In this document: positions 15,893-24,064 of the stretch, piece after piece
Numbering within the stretch: position 1 is the first letter of the stretch
Layout of the letters: each line of letters opens with the position of its first letter
Assembly: GCA_000431835.1 (NCBI GenBank)
Contig: HF987955.1
Span: 1-29,742 of the forward strand
Origin: Succinatimonas sp. CAG:777
Lineage (GTDB): Bacteria > Pseudomonadota > Gammaproteobacteria > Enterobacterales > Succinivibrionaceae
Length of the DNA stretch: 29,742 nt
Direction of reading: 5' to 3'
Position numbers and translations under genes: made by a program
Notes under the pieces: generated by a model
Databases searched by the model: none
What the model saw: only the letters and a program-made list of their open reading frames with translations
Told to the model about the DNA's origin: nothing

Positions 15893-17167
15893 TTAATTTT
15901 TACTTACAGACTTTAAGTTATTAAAGTAGGTTGGGAAGGTCTTATTGATACACTCAGGATCATTGATGACAATGTCTCTGTCAAAAGCTATTAGTGACAT
16001 ACACATTGCCATACGGTGATCATTGTAGGTATCAAAGGTTGGGGTTACATCATTGCGTGTTGAAGCATCAATGCTGATATAGTCCTCACCAGATTCTACC
16101 TTAACACCTAACTTTGACATTTCCTTGACCATAGCTTCAATTCTGTCAGTCTCTTTAACTCTCCAGCTGGCAATATTTCTAATAGTTATAGGACCGTCTG
16201 TATATAAGGCTAATGGCACTAAAGTCATGGCGGCATCAGGCATTGCATTCATATCAATATCAATACCGTGAAGCTTTGACTTCTTGATAATTACAGAGCT
16301 TTCTGTTTTCTTAATCTTAGCACCCATTTGAGCTAATACATCCAAAAACTTAATATCGCCCTGTACAGAATCCTCAGGTAAACCGTAGAGTTCTAACTCA
16401 CCACCAATGGCTGCAGCTGCTGCAAAGTAAGTAGCACCAGTTGCATCCCCCTCAATGAGGTAAGAGCCAGGTGAGGTATAACCTGTGCCTTCTACAGTAA
16501 ACTCTGAATAACCGTTACGACTTACCACTGCGCCAAATTTTTCTATGAGTTTTACAGTCAGATCAACATAAGGTTTTGAAATTAAGTCGCCCTTAATCTT
16601 AATTTTTAGTCCGCCACAGACAGGAGCTGCCATAAGCAGAGCTGTAATAAACTGACTTGAGGTCGAACCTGAAATAGTTACCTCATGAAACTTAGGTACA
16701 GCACCACGAATACGTACTGGTGGAAAACCATCATTATTCAAGTATTCAATGTTAATACCTAATGAGCGTAAAGCCTCAGTTAATGGACCAATAGGTCTTT
16801 CCATCATGCGGGGTTCACCTGTAAGCGTGAACACACCTGTTGATACAGCTAAAGCTGCACATAATGGTCGCATTGCAGTACCTGCATTGCCTAAATACAG
16901 CTCTACAGAGTTCAGTCCTTCATTAAAGACACCGCCCATACCTGTTACATCAACAGAACTTACGTTAACCTTGAGCTTTACCTTTAAAGTCTGTAAAGCC
17001 TCAATCATACGAGAGGTATCATCAGACTTTAAAACATTTAATAACTTGGTATTACCTTTAGCTAAAGCTGAAATTAACAGAGCTCTGTTAGTAAGGCTCT
17101 TAGATCCAGGCAAAATAACCTTGCCTTCTACGGACTTTATCTTTTTTAAATTAAGGGCGTTTTTCAA
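15893..17167 (-). CDS. aroA: 3-phosphoshikimate 1-carboxyvinyltransferase (EPSP synthase)
   Basis: Transfers enolpyruvyl from PEP to shikimate-3-phosphate, sixth step of the shikimate pathway, in the cytosol. Seen: VILPGSKSLTNRALL with Lys23, LYLGNAGTAMRPLCAAL, the GDATGATYFAAAAAI loop, WRVKETDRIEAM and DHRMAMCMSLIAF, all typical of class I enzymes; the 424 aa match E. coli (427). The start is TTG at 17165-17167, read straight after the hisC stop. No earlier start is possible because the previous in-frame codon is that stop. AAGGA about ten bases upstream, inside the hisC end, can serve as ribosome binding site. Zero spacing implies translational coupling to hisC. Confidence 0.95.
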   Translation of the reverse strand: MKNALNLKKIKSVEGKVILPGSKSLTNRALLISALAKGNTKLLNVLKSDDTSRMIEALQTLKVKLKVNVSSVDVTGMGGVFNEGLNSVELYLGNAGTAMRPLCAALAVSTGVFTLTGEPRMMERPIGPLTEALRSLGINIEYLNNDGFPPVRIRGAVPKFHEVTISGSTSSQFITALLMAAPVCGGLKIKIKGDLISKPYVDLTVKLIEKFGAVVSRNGYSEFTVEGTGYTSPGSYLIEGDATGATYFAAAAAIGGELELYGLPEDSVQGDIKFLDVLAQMGAKIKKTESSVIIKKSKLHGIDIDMNAMPDAAMTLVPLALYTDGPITIRNIASWRVKETDRIEAMVKEMSKLGVKVESGEDYISIDASTRNDVTPTFDTYNDHRMAMCMSLIAFDRDIVINDPECINKTFPTYFNNLKSVSKN

Positions 17168-18280
17168 TTATTTCATTTCCTTTAAGATCTTATCTAGGGC
17201 ATTGAACAGTCTATCATTCTCTGAAGGCTTACCGATAGATATTCTTAGAATATCCTGTAACTTGTAACCTAGAAGAGGACGCACAATGATGCCTTGATGT
17301 AATAGCTTATCAGCAATTGCCTGAGCATCATAGCCATTAAAATCAACTGCTACAAAGTTAGCCTTTGAAGGGATCATAAACAGGTTATGATCTTTGCAGA
17401 AAGCAGCATATCTTTCGCGCTCTTTTGAGTTGTTCTCAACTGTCTTCTTTAAGAATTCAGTATCATCTAAAGCTGCAACAGCAGCTGCAAGAGCTACGAT
17501 ATTTACGTTAAATGGAGCTCTTAAACGGTTTAATAAAGAGGTGATCTCTTTATTAGCTACCATGTAACCTACACGCAGACCAGCAAGACCATAAGCTTTT
17601 GAGAAGGTACGAGATACAACTAAGTTTTCAAACTCTTCAGTCCATAAAGCGGTATCCTCAAAAGTATCATCTCCGCTGTTGAACTCGTTGTAAGCCTCAT
17701 CGATAACAACTAATGTAGTCTTTGGAACCTTTTTAATAAATTCCTTCATAGACTTAGAGCTTATTGCTGTACCGATAGGATTTGAAGGATTAGCAAAAGC
17801 TACAATACGTGTATCCTTGTCAATAGCTTGAGCAATTGCATCTAAATCAGCATTGTAGTTTTTTAGAGGGATCACTTTAGCTTTAGCGCCGTTTACAGTA
17901 GTTTCCATTGGATAAACAACAAATGAGTACTCTGGAAAAACTACATTAACCTTATCATTTACAAAAGCTGCGAATAATAAGTTGATAAGCTCATTTGAGC
18001 CTGCGCCTAAAGTTAGCTTTTCAGGATCATAACCGAACTTATCATGTAACTTGTGCTTTAAGTAGTAACCGTTTGAATCTGGGTAAATATTACCCTGCTC
18101 TACACACTTTAAAGCAGCTTCTTTAGCTTTAGGTCCCATACCAAATGGGTTCTCATTAGAAGCTAACTTGATGACATTTTCTAAACCTAACTGGCGCTGC
18201 ACCTCTTCAATTGGCTTACCAGCTTGATATGGTTTGATTAAAGTAATTCCGCCGTTTGCAAGTTCACTATAATTTGTCAT
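17168..18280 (-). CDS. hisC: histidinol-phosphate / aromatic aminotransferase
   Basis: PLP enzyme, fold type I, 370 aa. Seen: KLASNENPFGMGP, LGAGSNELINLL, AFANPSNPIGT, VVIDEAYNEF (Asp194 for the pyridine nitrogen) and the PLP lysine in SRTFSKAYGLAGLRVGYM (Lys228). In histidine synthesis it makes histidinol phosphate from imidazole-acetol phosphate. HisC enzymes also accept phenylpyruvate and hydroxyphenylpyruvate, and a hisC copy next to tyrA/aroA genes in proteobacterial aromatic supraoperons serves Tyr/Phe synthesis. Sitting directly before aroA with no his genes, this copy may have that role (inference). AAGGA eight bases before the ATG at 18280. No terminator separates it from the diguanylate cyclase gene 80 bp upstream, but it may have its own promoter there. 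Confidence 0.93.
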   Translation of the reverse strand: MTNYSELANGGITLIKPYQAGKPIEEVQRQLGLENVIKLASNENPFGMGPKAKEAALKCVEQGNIYPDSNGYYLKHKLHDKFGYDPEKLTLGAGSNELINLLFAAFVNDKVNVVFPEYSFVVYPMETTVNGAKAKVIPLKNYNADLDAIAQAIDKDTRIVAFANPSNPIGTAISSKSMKEFIKKVPKTTLVVIDEAYNEFNSGDDTFEDTALWTEEFENLVVSRTFSKAYGLAGLRVGYMVANKEITSLLNRLRAPFNVNIVALAAAVAALDDTEFLKKTVENNSKERERYAAFCKDHNLFMIPSKANFVAVDFNGYDAQAIADKLLHQGIIVRPLLGYKLQDILRISIGKPSENDRLFNALDKILKEMK

Positions 18281-18361
18281 TTTTCATATCCTTAGTTTTC
18301 AATATCATCATTGTAGAGTCTTTTATAAAAAATTCATCTAAGATCAAATTACAAAGCCTGA

Positions 18362-19576
18362 TTAGAGCATTCCTTCTAATTCCTGCTGATGCTGTTTACG
18401 CTGAGCCTTCTGGCCATACATCAACTGATCAGCCGCTGCGATGAACTCATCTGGAGTTATGTATTTCTCTGAATACTGTACATGACCTATAGATAAAGAA
18501 ATAGTCATAGCATAGTCTCCTGAGTTATTACACTTGTTAAGCTCTTCTTCTAAAGTATTAATATAGTTCTGAGCGGTCTCTGTAGTAGATTCTTTTAAGA
18601 CTACAGTAAACTCGTCACCTGCGTATCTGCAGATAAAGCAGTTCTTTTTAAATGCTGCCTTTTTAAGGCATGAAGCAACTGTTAGTAAAGCCTTATCGCC
18701 CTGATTATGGCCATAGGTGTCATTGATACCTTTAAAATCGTTAATATCAATAAAGATAAGACCTAGGTTTTGGTCTAGTTCATCAGTCTTTTCAAATAAT
18801 CTGCCAAGATATCTCATGAGCTCTTTACGGTTGTTTAAACCTGTCAAGAAATCTACAGATACTGCTCTGTCCTGAGAGATTAACTGCATTACAAAGACCA
18901 TGCAGACTAAAATTCCGAGCATGCATGGTAAGGTAAAATACCAGCCTAACGGGATCAGTATAAATGGACCACCTACAAAGACAATTCTTAAAAAGAGTGA
19001 TGCTCTTTTTGAAACAATAGATCCTTCACAAAGATCTTTTAAGAACCTGTTAAGATCTTTGGCTGCTAACATGAAAAAGCTTAACTTGACAATCGGAATA
19101 AATACTAAAAAGATCCAGTCAGAATCAGAAAAAGTCATACCATGATCGCGAGAGAACGCATAGATAATATGGGTTGCTTTATATACATAGATAAATGAAG
19201 TTAAGACAAAGGCAAAATAGATAAAGTGCCTTAGTTTATCATTCATAAAGTGCGTGCCGTATGCATGAACTTTTAGCAGGACAAACAGGATAAAAGGTGT
19301 GGCATAAGACACATATCCAAAGATGAAACCAACTGAGGCATAGACAATATCAAAGCCCATCTGATTGGAAAAGACTGTTTTTTCTTTAAAGAAATCTAAA
19401 AGCGCAAAGATACCTACTAATACTGCCTGAACCATTAAAAAAACAGAAAAATTAAAAGTAATTTTTGAATTTGAAGATACTTCTAATGACTGATTTTTTA
19501 ATATGGTACACAGAATAAAAATCGATGCGACTGCAAAATAGAACATCGAAGTTGAATTGATGCTAATAGTCCCCAT
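18362..19576 (-). CDS. membrane diguanylate cyclase (AGDEF variant)
   Basis: 404 aa. About the first 230 residues form several hydrophobic helices (MFYFAVASIFILCTIL, FSVFLMVQAVLVGIFALL, FILFVLLKVHA and others) ending GILVCMVFVMQLISQD, an unassigned membrane sensor. The C-terminal GGDEF domain starts DFLTGLNNRKELM, has LIFIDINDFKGINDTYGHNQGD and the active loop RYAGDEFTVVL. AGDEF in place of GGDEF is tolerated in active enzymes. The RxxD inhibitory site expected five residues before the loop is absent (KKNC there), so no product feedback by that site. The gene overlaps the end of the preceding cyclase gene by 14 bp, with GGAG six bases before its ATG. It makes cyclic di-GMP at the inner membrane; the signal sensed is unknown. 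Confidence 0.9.
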   Translation of the reverse strand: MGTISINSTSMFYFAVASIFILCTILKNQSLEVSSNSKITFNFSVFLMVQAVLVGIFALLDFFKEKTVFSNQMGFDIVYASVGFIFGYVSYATPFILFVLLKVHAYGTHFMNDKLRHFIYFAFVLTSFIYVYKATHIIYAFSRDHGMTFSDSDWIFLVFIPIVKLSFFMLAAKDLNRFLKDLCEGSIVSKRASLFLRIVFVGGPFILIPLGWYFTLPCMLGILVCMVFVMQLISQDRAVSVDFLTGLNNRKELMRYLGRLFEKTDELDQNLGLIFIDINDFKGINDTYGHNQGDKALLTVASCLKKAAFKKNCFICRYAGDEFTVVLKESTTETAQNYINTLEEELNKCNNSGDYAMTISLSIGHVQYSEKYITPDEFIAAADQLMYGQKAQRKQHQQELEGML

Positions 19577-20705
19577 TTACAGCTCCCTGATTCTTATTTT
19601 GCTTATCTAAGTACATAAGCTTATCTGCTTTTGCAATCAGCTCCTTAATATTCTTTGAACCTGGAGCTACAGGAACATAACCACAGCTTACAGACAAATC
19701 ATACTGTTTATTTGAAAAGATAAGTCTTTCTTCTAGTTCATAGGTAATGTTCTGTATGATCCTTTTGACTTTGTTTTCATCAGAACCATTAACAACTAAG
19801 ACGAACTCGTCACCACCCATTCTAGCAACAAAGGAATTAGTCTCACCGGCAATACTCTTTAAGGTCTTACCTACTAAAGAAATGGCCTCATCCCCTTCAA
19901 TATGACCATAGGTATCATTAATATGTTTGAACTTATCAATATCAATAAAGACAATAAAAGCTGCTCCATGCTCACGTGAGACGAAGACATTATTGATGAA
20001 CTTATTAAAACTTACACGATTGTTAACACCTGAGAGTGCATCCTGAGAAATTAAAGTCTTAGAATGAGTCATGATGTTAAACATAAGAAAAGTGGTAATT
20101 GAGGTTGCAAAATCTATATAACCAAAGATTAGCTGCTGTAAGAACAGCACTGTGCACAGGATTAAATAGAAAAAGAAATGATTTCTTGCTACATACTTGA
20201 TATCAAAATCAAGATTATAAACATAGGTTTTATAGCAAAGCCATGAACCAATGAGGATATAGAAGTTGATGATGAAATATAAACTGATACCAGTAGCAGT
20301 TGAGATTAAAGAAACATCAGTAGCACTAAAGGCGCTGATATTAAAGAACACTAATAAAGATGCTTCAAAGATGGCTGGTACTACATAAGCCCAATCTGAT
20401 TTTAAGTCGTTTCTCTGATACTTTTCTTTTAATTCATTTAAAACAAGGTAGAACACTGAGACTATAGACAGCAGTAAGGATAACTGCCACATTAAAGTTA
20501 ACAAATATGAATTTAAAAAGAGTGAATCACGGTAGCTAGATACTGTTACAGCAATATCAGTTGCCTGTGTCACAAACACAGTCAAAATAGAAATGACATG
20601 AATATTGGCAAATCTTTTTTCTGTTTTTATAACAGAATAAAGCATTGGTAACAAAATCATGGAATTAAATATAACTAACCAGATTTTGCCTAAAATAACG
20701 TCCAA
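19563..20705 (-). CDS. membrane diguanylate cyclase (GGDEF)
   Basis: 380 aa. The N-terminal ~210 residues contain hydrophobic spans (IWLVIFNSMILLPMLYSVI, LTLMWQLSLLLSIVSVFYLV, FFFYLILCTVLFLQQLIFGY). Then comes a GGDEF domain: DALSGVNNRVSFN, IVFIDIDKFKHINDTYGHIEGD, RMGGDEFVLVV, SCGYVPV, ADKLMYLDKQNK. The canonical GGDEF loop with metal and GTP residues predicts activity. The I-site RxxD is missing (ETNS). Start is TTG at 20703-20705 with AGGTG upstream; the next ATG would cut into the first helix. The related topology and 14-bp overlap with the downstream cyclase suggest tandem duplication followed by divergence of the sensors, and coordinate expression. Confidence 0.9.
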   Translation of the reverse strand: MDVILGKIWLVIFNSMILLPMLYSVIKTEKRFANIHVISILTVFVTQATDIAVTVSSYRDSLFLNSYLLTLMWQLSLLLSIVSVFYLVLNELKEKYQRNDLKSDWAYVVPAIFEASLLVFFNISAFSATDVSLISTATGISLYFIINFYILIGSWLCYKTYVYNLDFDIKYVARNHFFFYLILCTVLFLQQLIFGYIDFATSITTFLMFNIMTHSKTLISQDALSGVNNRVSFNKFINNVFVSREHGAAFIVFIDIDKFKHINDTYGHIEGDEAISLVGKTLKSIAGETNSFVARMGGDEFVLVVNGSDENKVKRIIQNITYELEERLIFSNKQYDLSVSCGYVPVAPGSKNIKELIAKADKLMYLDKQNKNQGAVNGDY

Positions 20706-21017
20706 AACACACCTATTATTGTTCTTGTTATGCTGTACTAAAAACTTTCAAAAAAAATTCTCTCAGAAAGCAATAAGCTTCTGATGCAATAAATATAAAT
20801 AAGTATTCTGCTATATTTTTCTGATAATAATTAGCTGTATTGTTTATTAGTCATTATGTAAATAACTTTTTTACAGTTTCTTATAATTTCTTTTCTTGTA
20901 GAAAAGCTAAAACGTGATAACAAAATCTTGAATAATTCTAAGGCTATTGAGCTCTTATTGGCAATGAAAAACGAAAATGAACTAGATCTTTTTGTGTGAT
21001 CTGTGATGATAATAGAC
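20706..21017. other. intergenic region between nifS and the cyclase pair
   Basis: About 310 AT-rich bases on the upstream side of the cyclase genes. A 62-codon minus-strand frame at 20831-21019 starts with TTG inside the terminator hairpin and has no ribosome binding site, so I do not call it. No clear promoter pair is seen. Confidence 0.4.
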
Positions 21018-21041
21018 AAATCTGCCAGTTGCCTGGCAGAT
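21018..21041 (-). terminator. probable terminator of nifU-nifS
   Basis: ATCTGCCAG and CTGGCAGAT form a 9-bp stem with a GCAA tetraloop on the minus strand, just past the nifS stop. The following TTGTCTATTAT is only moderately T-rich. Confidence 0.6.
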
Positions 21042-21058
21042 AGGATATAGCTTAGCTC

Positions 21059-22309
21059 TTATGCACGAACTTCTTTGCTGTCAGCATCAAAGTCATGATC
21101 AAGGCCCTGGATCTGAGGTTTGCCCTCTTTCCAGTATGGAGAGAGTTTACGTAAGGTACTGATGATGCCTGGTAATACCTCAATTGTCTTATCAATTTCA
21201 GCTTCTGTGGTGAATCTTGATAAAGAGAAACGGATGGTACCGTGAGCTGCTGAGAATGGAACATTCATAGCTCTCATCACATGGCTAGGCTCTAGCGATT
21301 CTGATGAACAGGCTGAACCTGAGGATGCTGCAATACCATACTCATTTAACATCAATAGAATTGCCTCACCTTCTACGAACTTGAAAGCTACGTTTAAGGT
21401 ATTGTCAGTTCTTCTTGACTCATCACCGGTTACAAAGCAGTCTGGAATTGCCTTTAAGATACCCTGCTCTAGTTTATCTCTTAGAGCTTTTACTCTTGAA
21501 GATACAACTGACAGGTTCTTTTTAGCTAATTCACATGCTACACCTAAACCTACGATATATGGCACGTTCTCAGTACCTGCTCTTCTACCGCGCTCCTGAT
21601 GACCGCCCTTCATGAATGGGATAAATCTGGTACCACGTCTTACATATAAAACACCGATACCCTTTGGAGCATGGATCTTATGACCTGAGAATGAGAGCAT
21701 ATTGATCTTGGTATCTTTTAAAGAAATAGGCACTTTTGCTACAGCCTGAACTGCATCGGTGTGGAACATTACACCATGCTTGTAAGCAATCTCTGCTAGC
21801 TCTGGAACTGGGTAAATGTTACCAGTCTCGTTATTAGCCCACATAACTGATGCTAGTGCTGTATTTGGAGTTAATAAGTTTTCAAACTCTTTTAAATCAA
21901 GATCTCCATGGTTTGAAACTTTTAAATATTTGATGGTAGCACCATGTGAGGATAAGAAATCACAAGTCTGCATGATAGCAGGATGCTCAACTGGAGTTGT
22001 TACAATCTCAGTCTTACCCTTTTGTGACCATAAAGCTGACCATAAAGCGGTATTGTCTGACTCAGTTGCACATGAGGTAAAGATAATCTCATCAGGATGC
22101 TCAGCACCTAGAAAATCAGCTACCTGCTCACGAGCTTTTGCAATTGCCTTTTCTACAGGAACACCATAACCATGCTGTGATGAGGCGTTACCAAAATATA
22201 TGCTCAAATATGGCTGCATTGCCTCTACCACTTGAGGATCAATCTGAGTGGTAGCGTTATTGTCTAGGTAAATACCTCCTAAACCTGCGCCTAAATTCAT
22301 ATTATCCAT
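21059..22309 (-). CDS. nifS: NifS-type cysteine desulfurase
   Basis: Removes sulfur from L-cysteine and passes it to the NifU scaffold for Fe-S assembly; PLP enzyme in the cytosol. Seen: IYLDNNATTQIDP start, FTSCATESDN, HP in VEHPAIM (His108-Pro), MLSFSGHKIHAPKGIG with the PLP Lys211, and the mobile catalytic loop ASSGSACSSES with Cys334. The short loop and overall 416 aa fit group I desulfurases (NifS/IscS); with a three-domain NifU upstream it is NIF-type. No nitrogenase genes are seen, so it is probably the general Fe-S machinery, as in Helicobacter and some anaerobes. GAG seven bases before the ATG at 22309. Confidence 0.92.
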   Translation of the reverse strand: MDNMNLGAGLGGIYLDNNATTQIDPQVVEAMQPYLSIYFGNASSQHGYGVPVEKAIAKAREQVADFLGAEHPDEIIFTSCATESDNTALWSALWSQKGKTEIVTTPVEHPAIMQTCDFLSSHGATIKYLKVSNHGDLDLKEFENLLTPNTALASVMWANNETGNIYPVPELAEIAYKHGVMFHTDAVQAVAKVPISLKDTKINMLSFSGHKIHAPKGIGVLYVRRGTRFIPFMKGGHQERGRRAGTENVPYIVGLGVACELAKKNLSVVSSRVKALRDKLEQGILKAIPDCFVTGDESRRTDNTLNVAFKFVEGEAILLMLNEYGIAASSGSACSSESLEPSHVMRAMNVPFSAAHGTIRFSLSRFTTEAEIDKTIEVLPGIISTLRKLSPYWKEGKPQIQGLDHDFDADSKEVRA

Positions 22310-22344
22310 TTTTGTCTCTATTTAATAAATTCTGTTGACTAAAC

Positions 22345-22379
22345 AGTCTGCAATCTTAATCAGTTCTCCATTGCAGACT
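22345..22379 (-). repeat. 10-bp inverted repeat between nifU and nifS
   Basis: AGTCTGCAAT and ATTGCAGACT with a 15-nt loop. A second hairpin CAAGCTTT/AAAGCTTG lies at 22401-22422, directly after the nifU stop. Neither has a T-run, so they are more likely mRNA stabilising or processing hairpins than terminators. Confidence 0.6.
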
Positions 22380-22423
22380 AAAACTCATGTTTACTGCAAA
22401 CAAGCTTTTAAATTAAAGCTTGA

Positions 22424-23398
22424 TTATCTTGTAGTAACGCTAATCTGACGACCGGTGCCATCAGTTAATTTCTGCTTGATAAAGCCTAAGGTCATGTCTT
22501 TCATCATGCCTGAAGCTACAGGACCTGACAGTTTTACAATCACGTCAGCACCAGAGATTGCATCTAGCTCTACTGATGAACCTTCACCTAAACCTTGAGA
22601 AATTTCTTCTAAGATCTTCTTTACATCATCATAGATAGGAGATGACTTGGTCTTCTCATCAATAGCTGCATTTACAGCAGCGCTTGCTGCACTTGCACTT
22701 GTGGTATTTGAAGATGCAGTAGTTGAACTGATTGAGCTAAAACCTGTTGCAGGAGCTGTAGAGGTTGTAATAGTAATTGAGGGAATAGGAGTTGGTGCAT
22801 GACCTGGTCTTGGTACACCACATTTTTCAAGATCAACCCAAACCTCGTCGATGATCTCTTCAATTCTCATCTTGCAGCTGCCGCAACCACCACCAGCTTT
22901 AGTGTAGTTGGTAACTTCTTCAACTGTAGTTAAATGATTTTCCCATACAGCCTTTTTAATCTTGTTGATACCCACTCCGAAACAGTGACAGATTAACTCA
23001 CCATCATCATGTGAGTGCTCATATGACTGTCCATGGTAATTAGCAATAGCAGCGTCTAATGCTTCACGGCCCATCACAGAGCAGTGCATCTTTTCAGGAG
23101 GAAGACCGCCTAAGTAATCTACAATTTCCTGATTGGTGATCTTTTCAGCTTCTTTTAGAGTTTTACCCTTTAACATTTCGGTTAAAGCTGATGATGAAGC
23201 AATCGCACTGCCACAACCGTAGGTCTGGAATGCTGCATCCTCAATAACTTCAGTTGCAGGATCAATTTTTAACATTAAACGCAGAGCATCACCACAAATG
23301 ATTGAGCCTACATCACCAACACCATTTGCATCTTCAATCACACGTGCATTACGTGGATGAAGGAAATGATCTTTAACTTTATCTGAATAATCCCACAT
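22424..23398 (-). CDS. nifU: NifU Fe-S scaffold with degenerate C-terminal domain
   Basis: Three-part NifU, 324 aa. Residues 1-125: IscU-like scaffold with Cys35, Cys62 (YGCGSAIA) and Cys106. Residues 135-178: [2Fe-2S] ferredoxin-like BFD domain with ICHCFGV (C137, C139) and GGGCGSC (C172, C175). About 200-245: Ser/Thr/Ala-rich linker. About 253-324: the Nfu domain, where the usual GACxGC..a.MTL is GPVASGMMKDMTL: both cluster-binding cysteines are gone while the surrounding fold residues remain. So the third site cannot hold its cluster; the N-terminal scaffold should still work. AAGGA seven bases before the ATG at 23398. Followed by nifS after 114 bp with two hairpins. Confidence 0.92.
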   Translation of the reverse strand: MWDYSDKVKDHFLHPRNARVIEDANGVGDVGSIICGDALRLMLKIDPATEVIEDAAFQTYGCGSAIASSSALTEMLKGKTLKEAEKITNQEIVDYLGGLPPEKMHCSVMGREALDAAIANYHGQSYEHSHDDGELICHCFGVGINKIKKAVWENHLTTVEEVTNYTKAGGGCGSCKMRIEEIIDEVWVDLEKCGVPRPGHAPTPIPSITITTSTAPATGFSSISSTTASSNTTSASAASAAVNAAIDEKTKSSPIYDDVKKILEEISQGLGEGSSVELDAISGADVIVKLSGPVASGMMKDMTLGFIKQKLTDGTGRQISVTTR

Positions 23399-23572
23399 TT
23401 TGTGTTCCTTCTAATTGCTAGTGGTACTAATAAAAAACTTGTTCTAAAAAGTAACGTTATCTGTAAATTTCAAAATCTGAAAATTAACAATGCAACAAAG
23501 TAACTTCCTGATAACTAATGCTAACTTTCTCTGTTATGCCGCTAAAGTTGTGTCGCTAAAAAGAGACTTCCC

Positions 23573-24064
23573 TTAAGATTTATCTTTTTTATTATCCTCA
23601 ACTTTTTGCTCCACAGTTTTCAGATCCATAGGAGCTCTTGATGAGAATTCTTTTTTCAAAACTAACTGTACTTTAGTTTTGCCATAATTCTGCTCTAAAT
23701 TAAGTGCAAAATTATTTAACTTTTCAATACTATCAAAAGAAGCTATCGCCATATATGTATAGTCAGCTCCAAGTCTGTATAAAGAGCTGACACAAAGAGT
23801 CTTTTTCATATAAGACACAAAGTCTGCTTCTTTTACTATATTTACACAAACATATAAAACAGCTTCAACAGTAAGTGCAAAGGTACCAGGATTTATTGAA
23901 ACAGTATAAGCTTCAATTACATGATTTTCTTCTAAACGTCTTAATCTTGCAGCTACAGCAGGAGCGCTCATAGAGACTTTAGCACCTAAATCTCGTAAGG
24001 ATAAGCGACTGTCATCTCTTAGTGCACACAAAAGCAGTAAATCTGCAGTATCAAGACTAATCAT
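23573..24064 (-). CDS. Lrp/AsnC-family transcriptional regulator
   Basis: 163 aa. The N-terminal winged HTH is LDTADLLLLCALRDDSRLSL-RDLGAKVSMSAPAVAARLRRLEENHVIEAY, a very typical AsnC/Lrp pattern. The RAM effector domain follows from about residue 65 (EAVLYVCVNIVK, then YRLGADYTYMAIASFDSIEKL). The tail is charged (DNKKDKS). Its ATG lies inside the end of copA and the reading frames overlap by eight bases (ATGATTAG), so translation is coupled to the copper pump. Family members usually sense amino acids, so a role in copper response would be new, and it may simply ride in the operon. Its target and ligand are unknown. Confidence 0.9.
   Translation of the reverse strand: MISLDTADLLLLCALRDDSRLSLRDLGAKVSMSAPAVAARLRRLEENHVIEAYTVSINPGTFALTVEAVLYVCVNIVKEADFVSYMKKTLCVSSLYRLGADYTYMAIASFDSIEKLNNFALNLEQNYGKTKVQLVLKKEFSSRAPMDLKTVEQKVEDNKKDKS

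Noticed and set aside
20831..21019. 62-codon minus-strand frame downstream of nifS
   Set aside because: Its TTG start is in the terminator region and there is no Shine-Dalgarno or recognisable domain.
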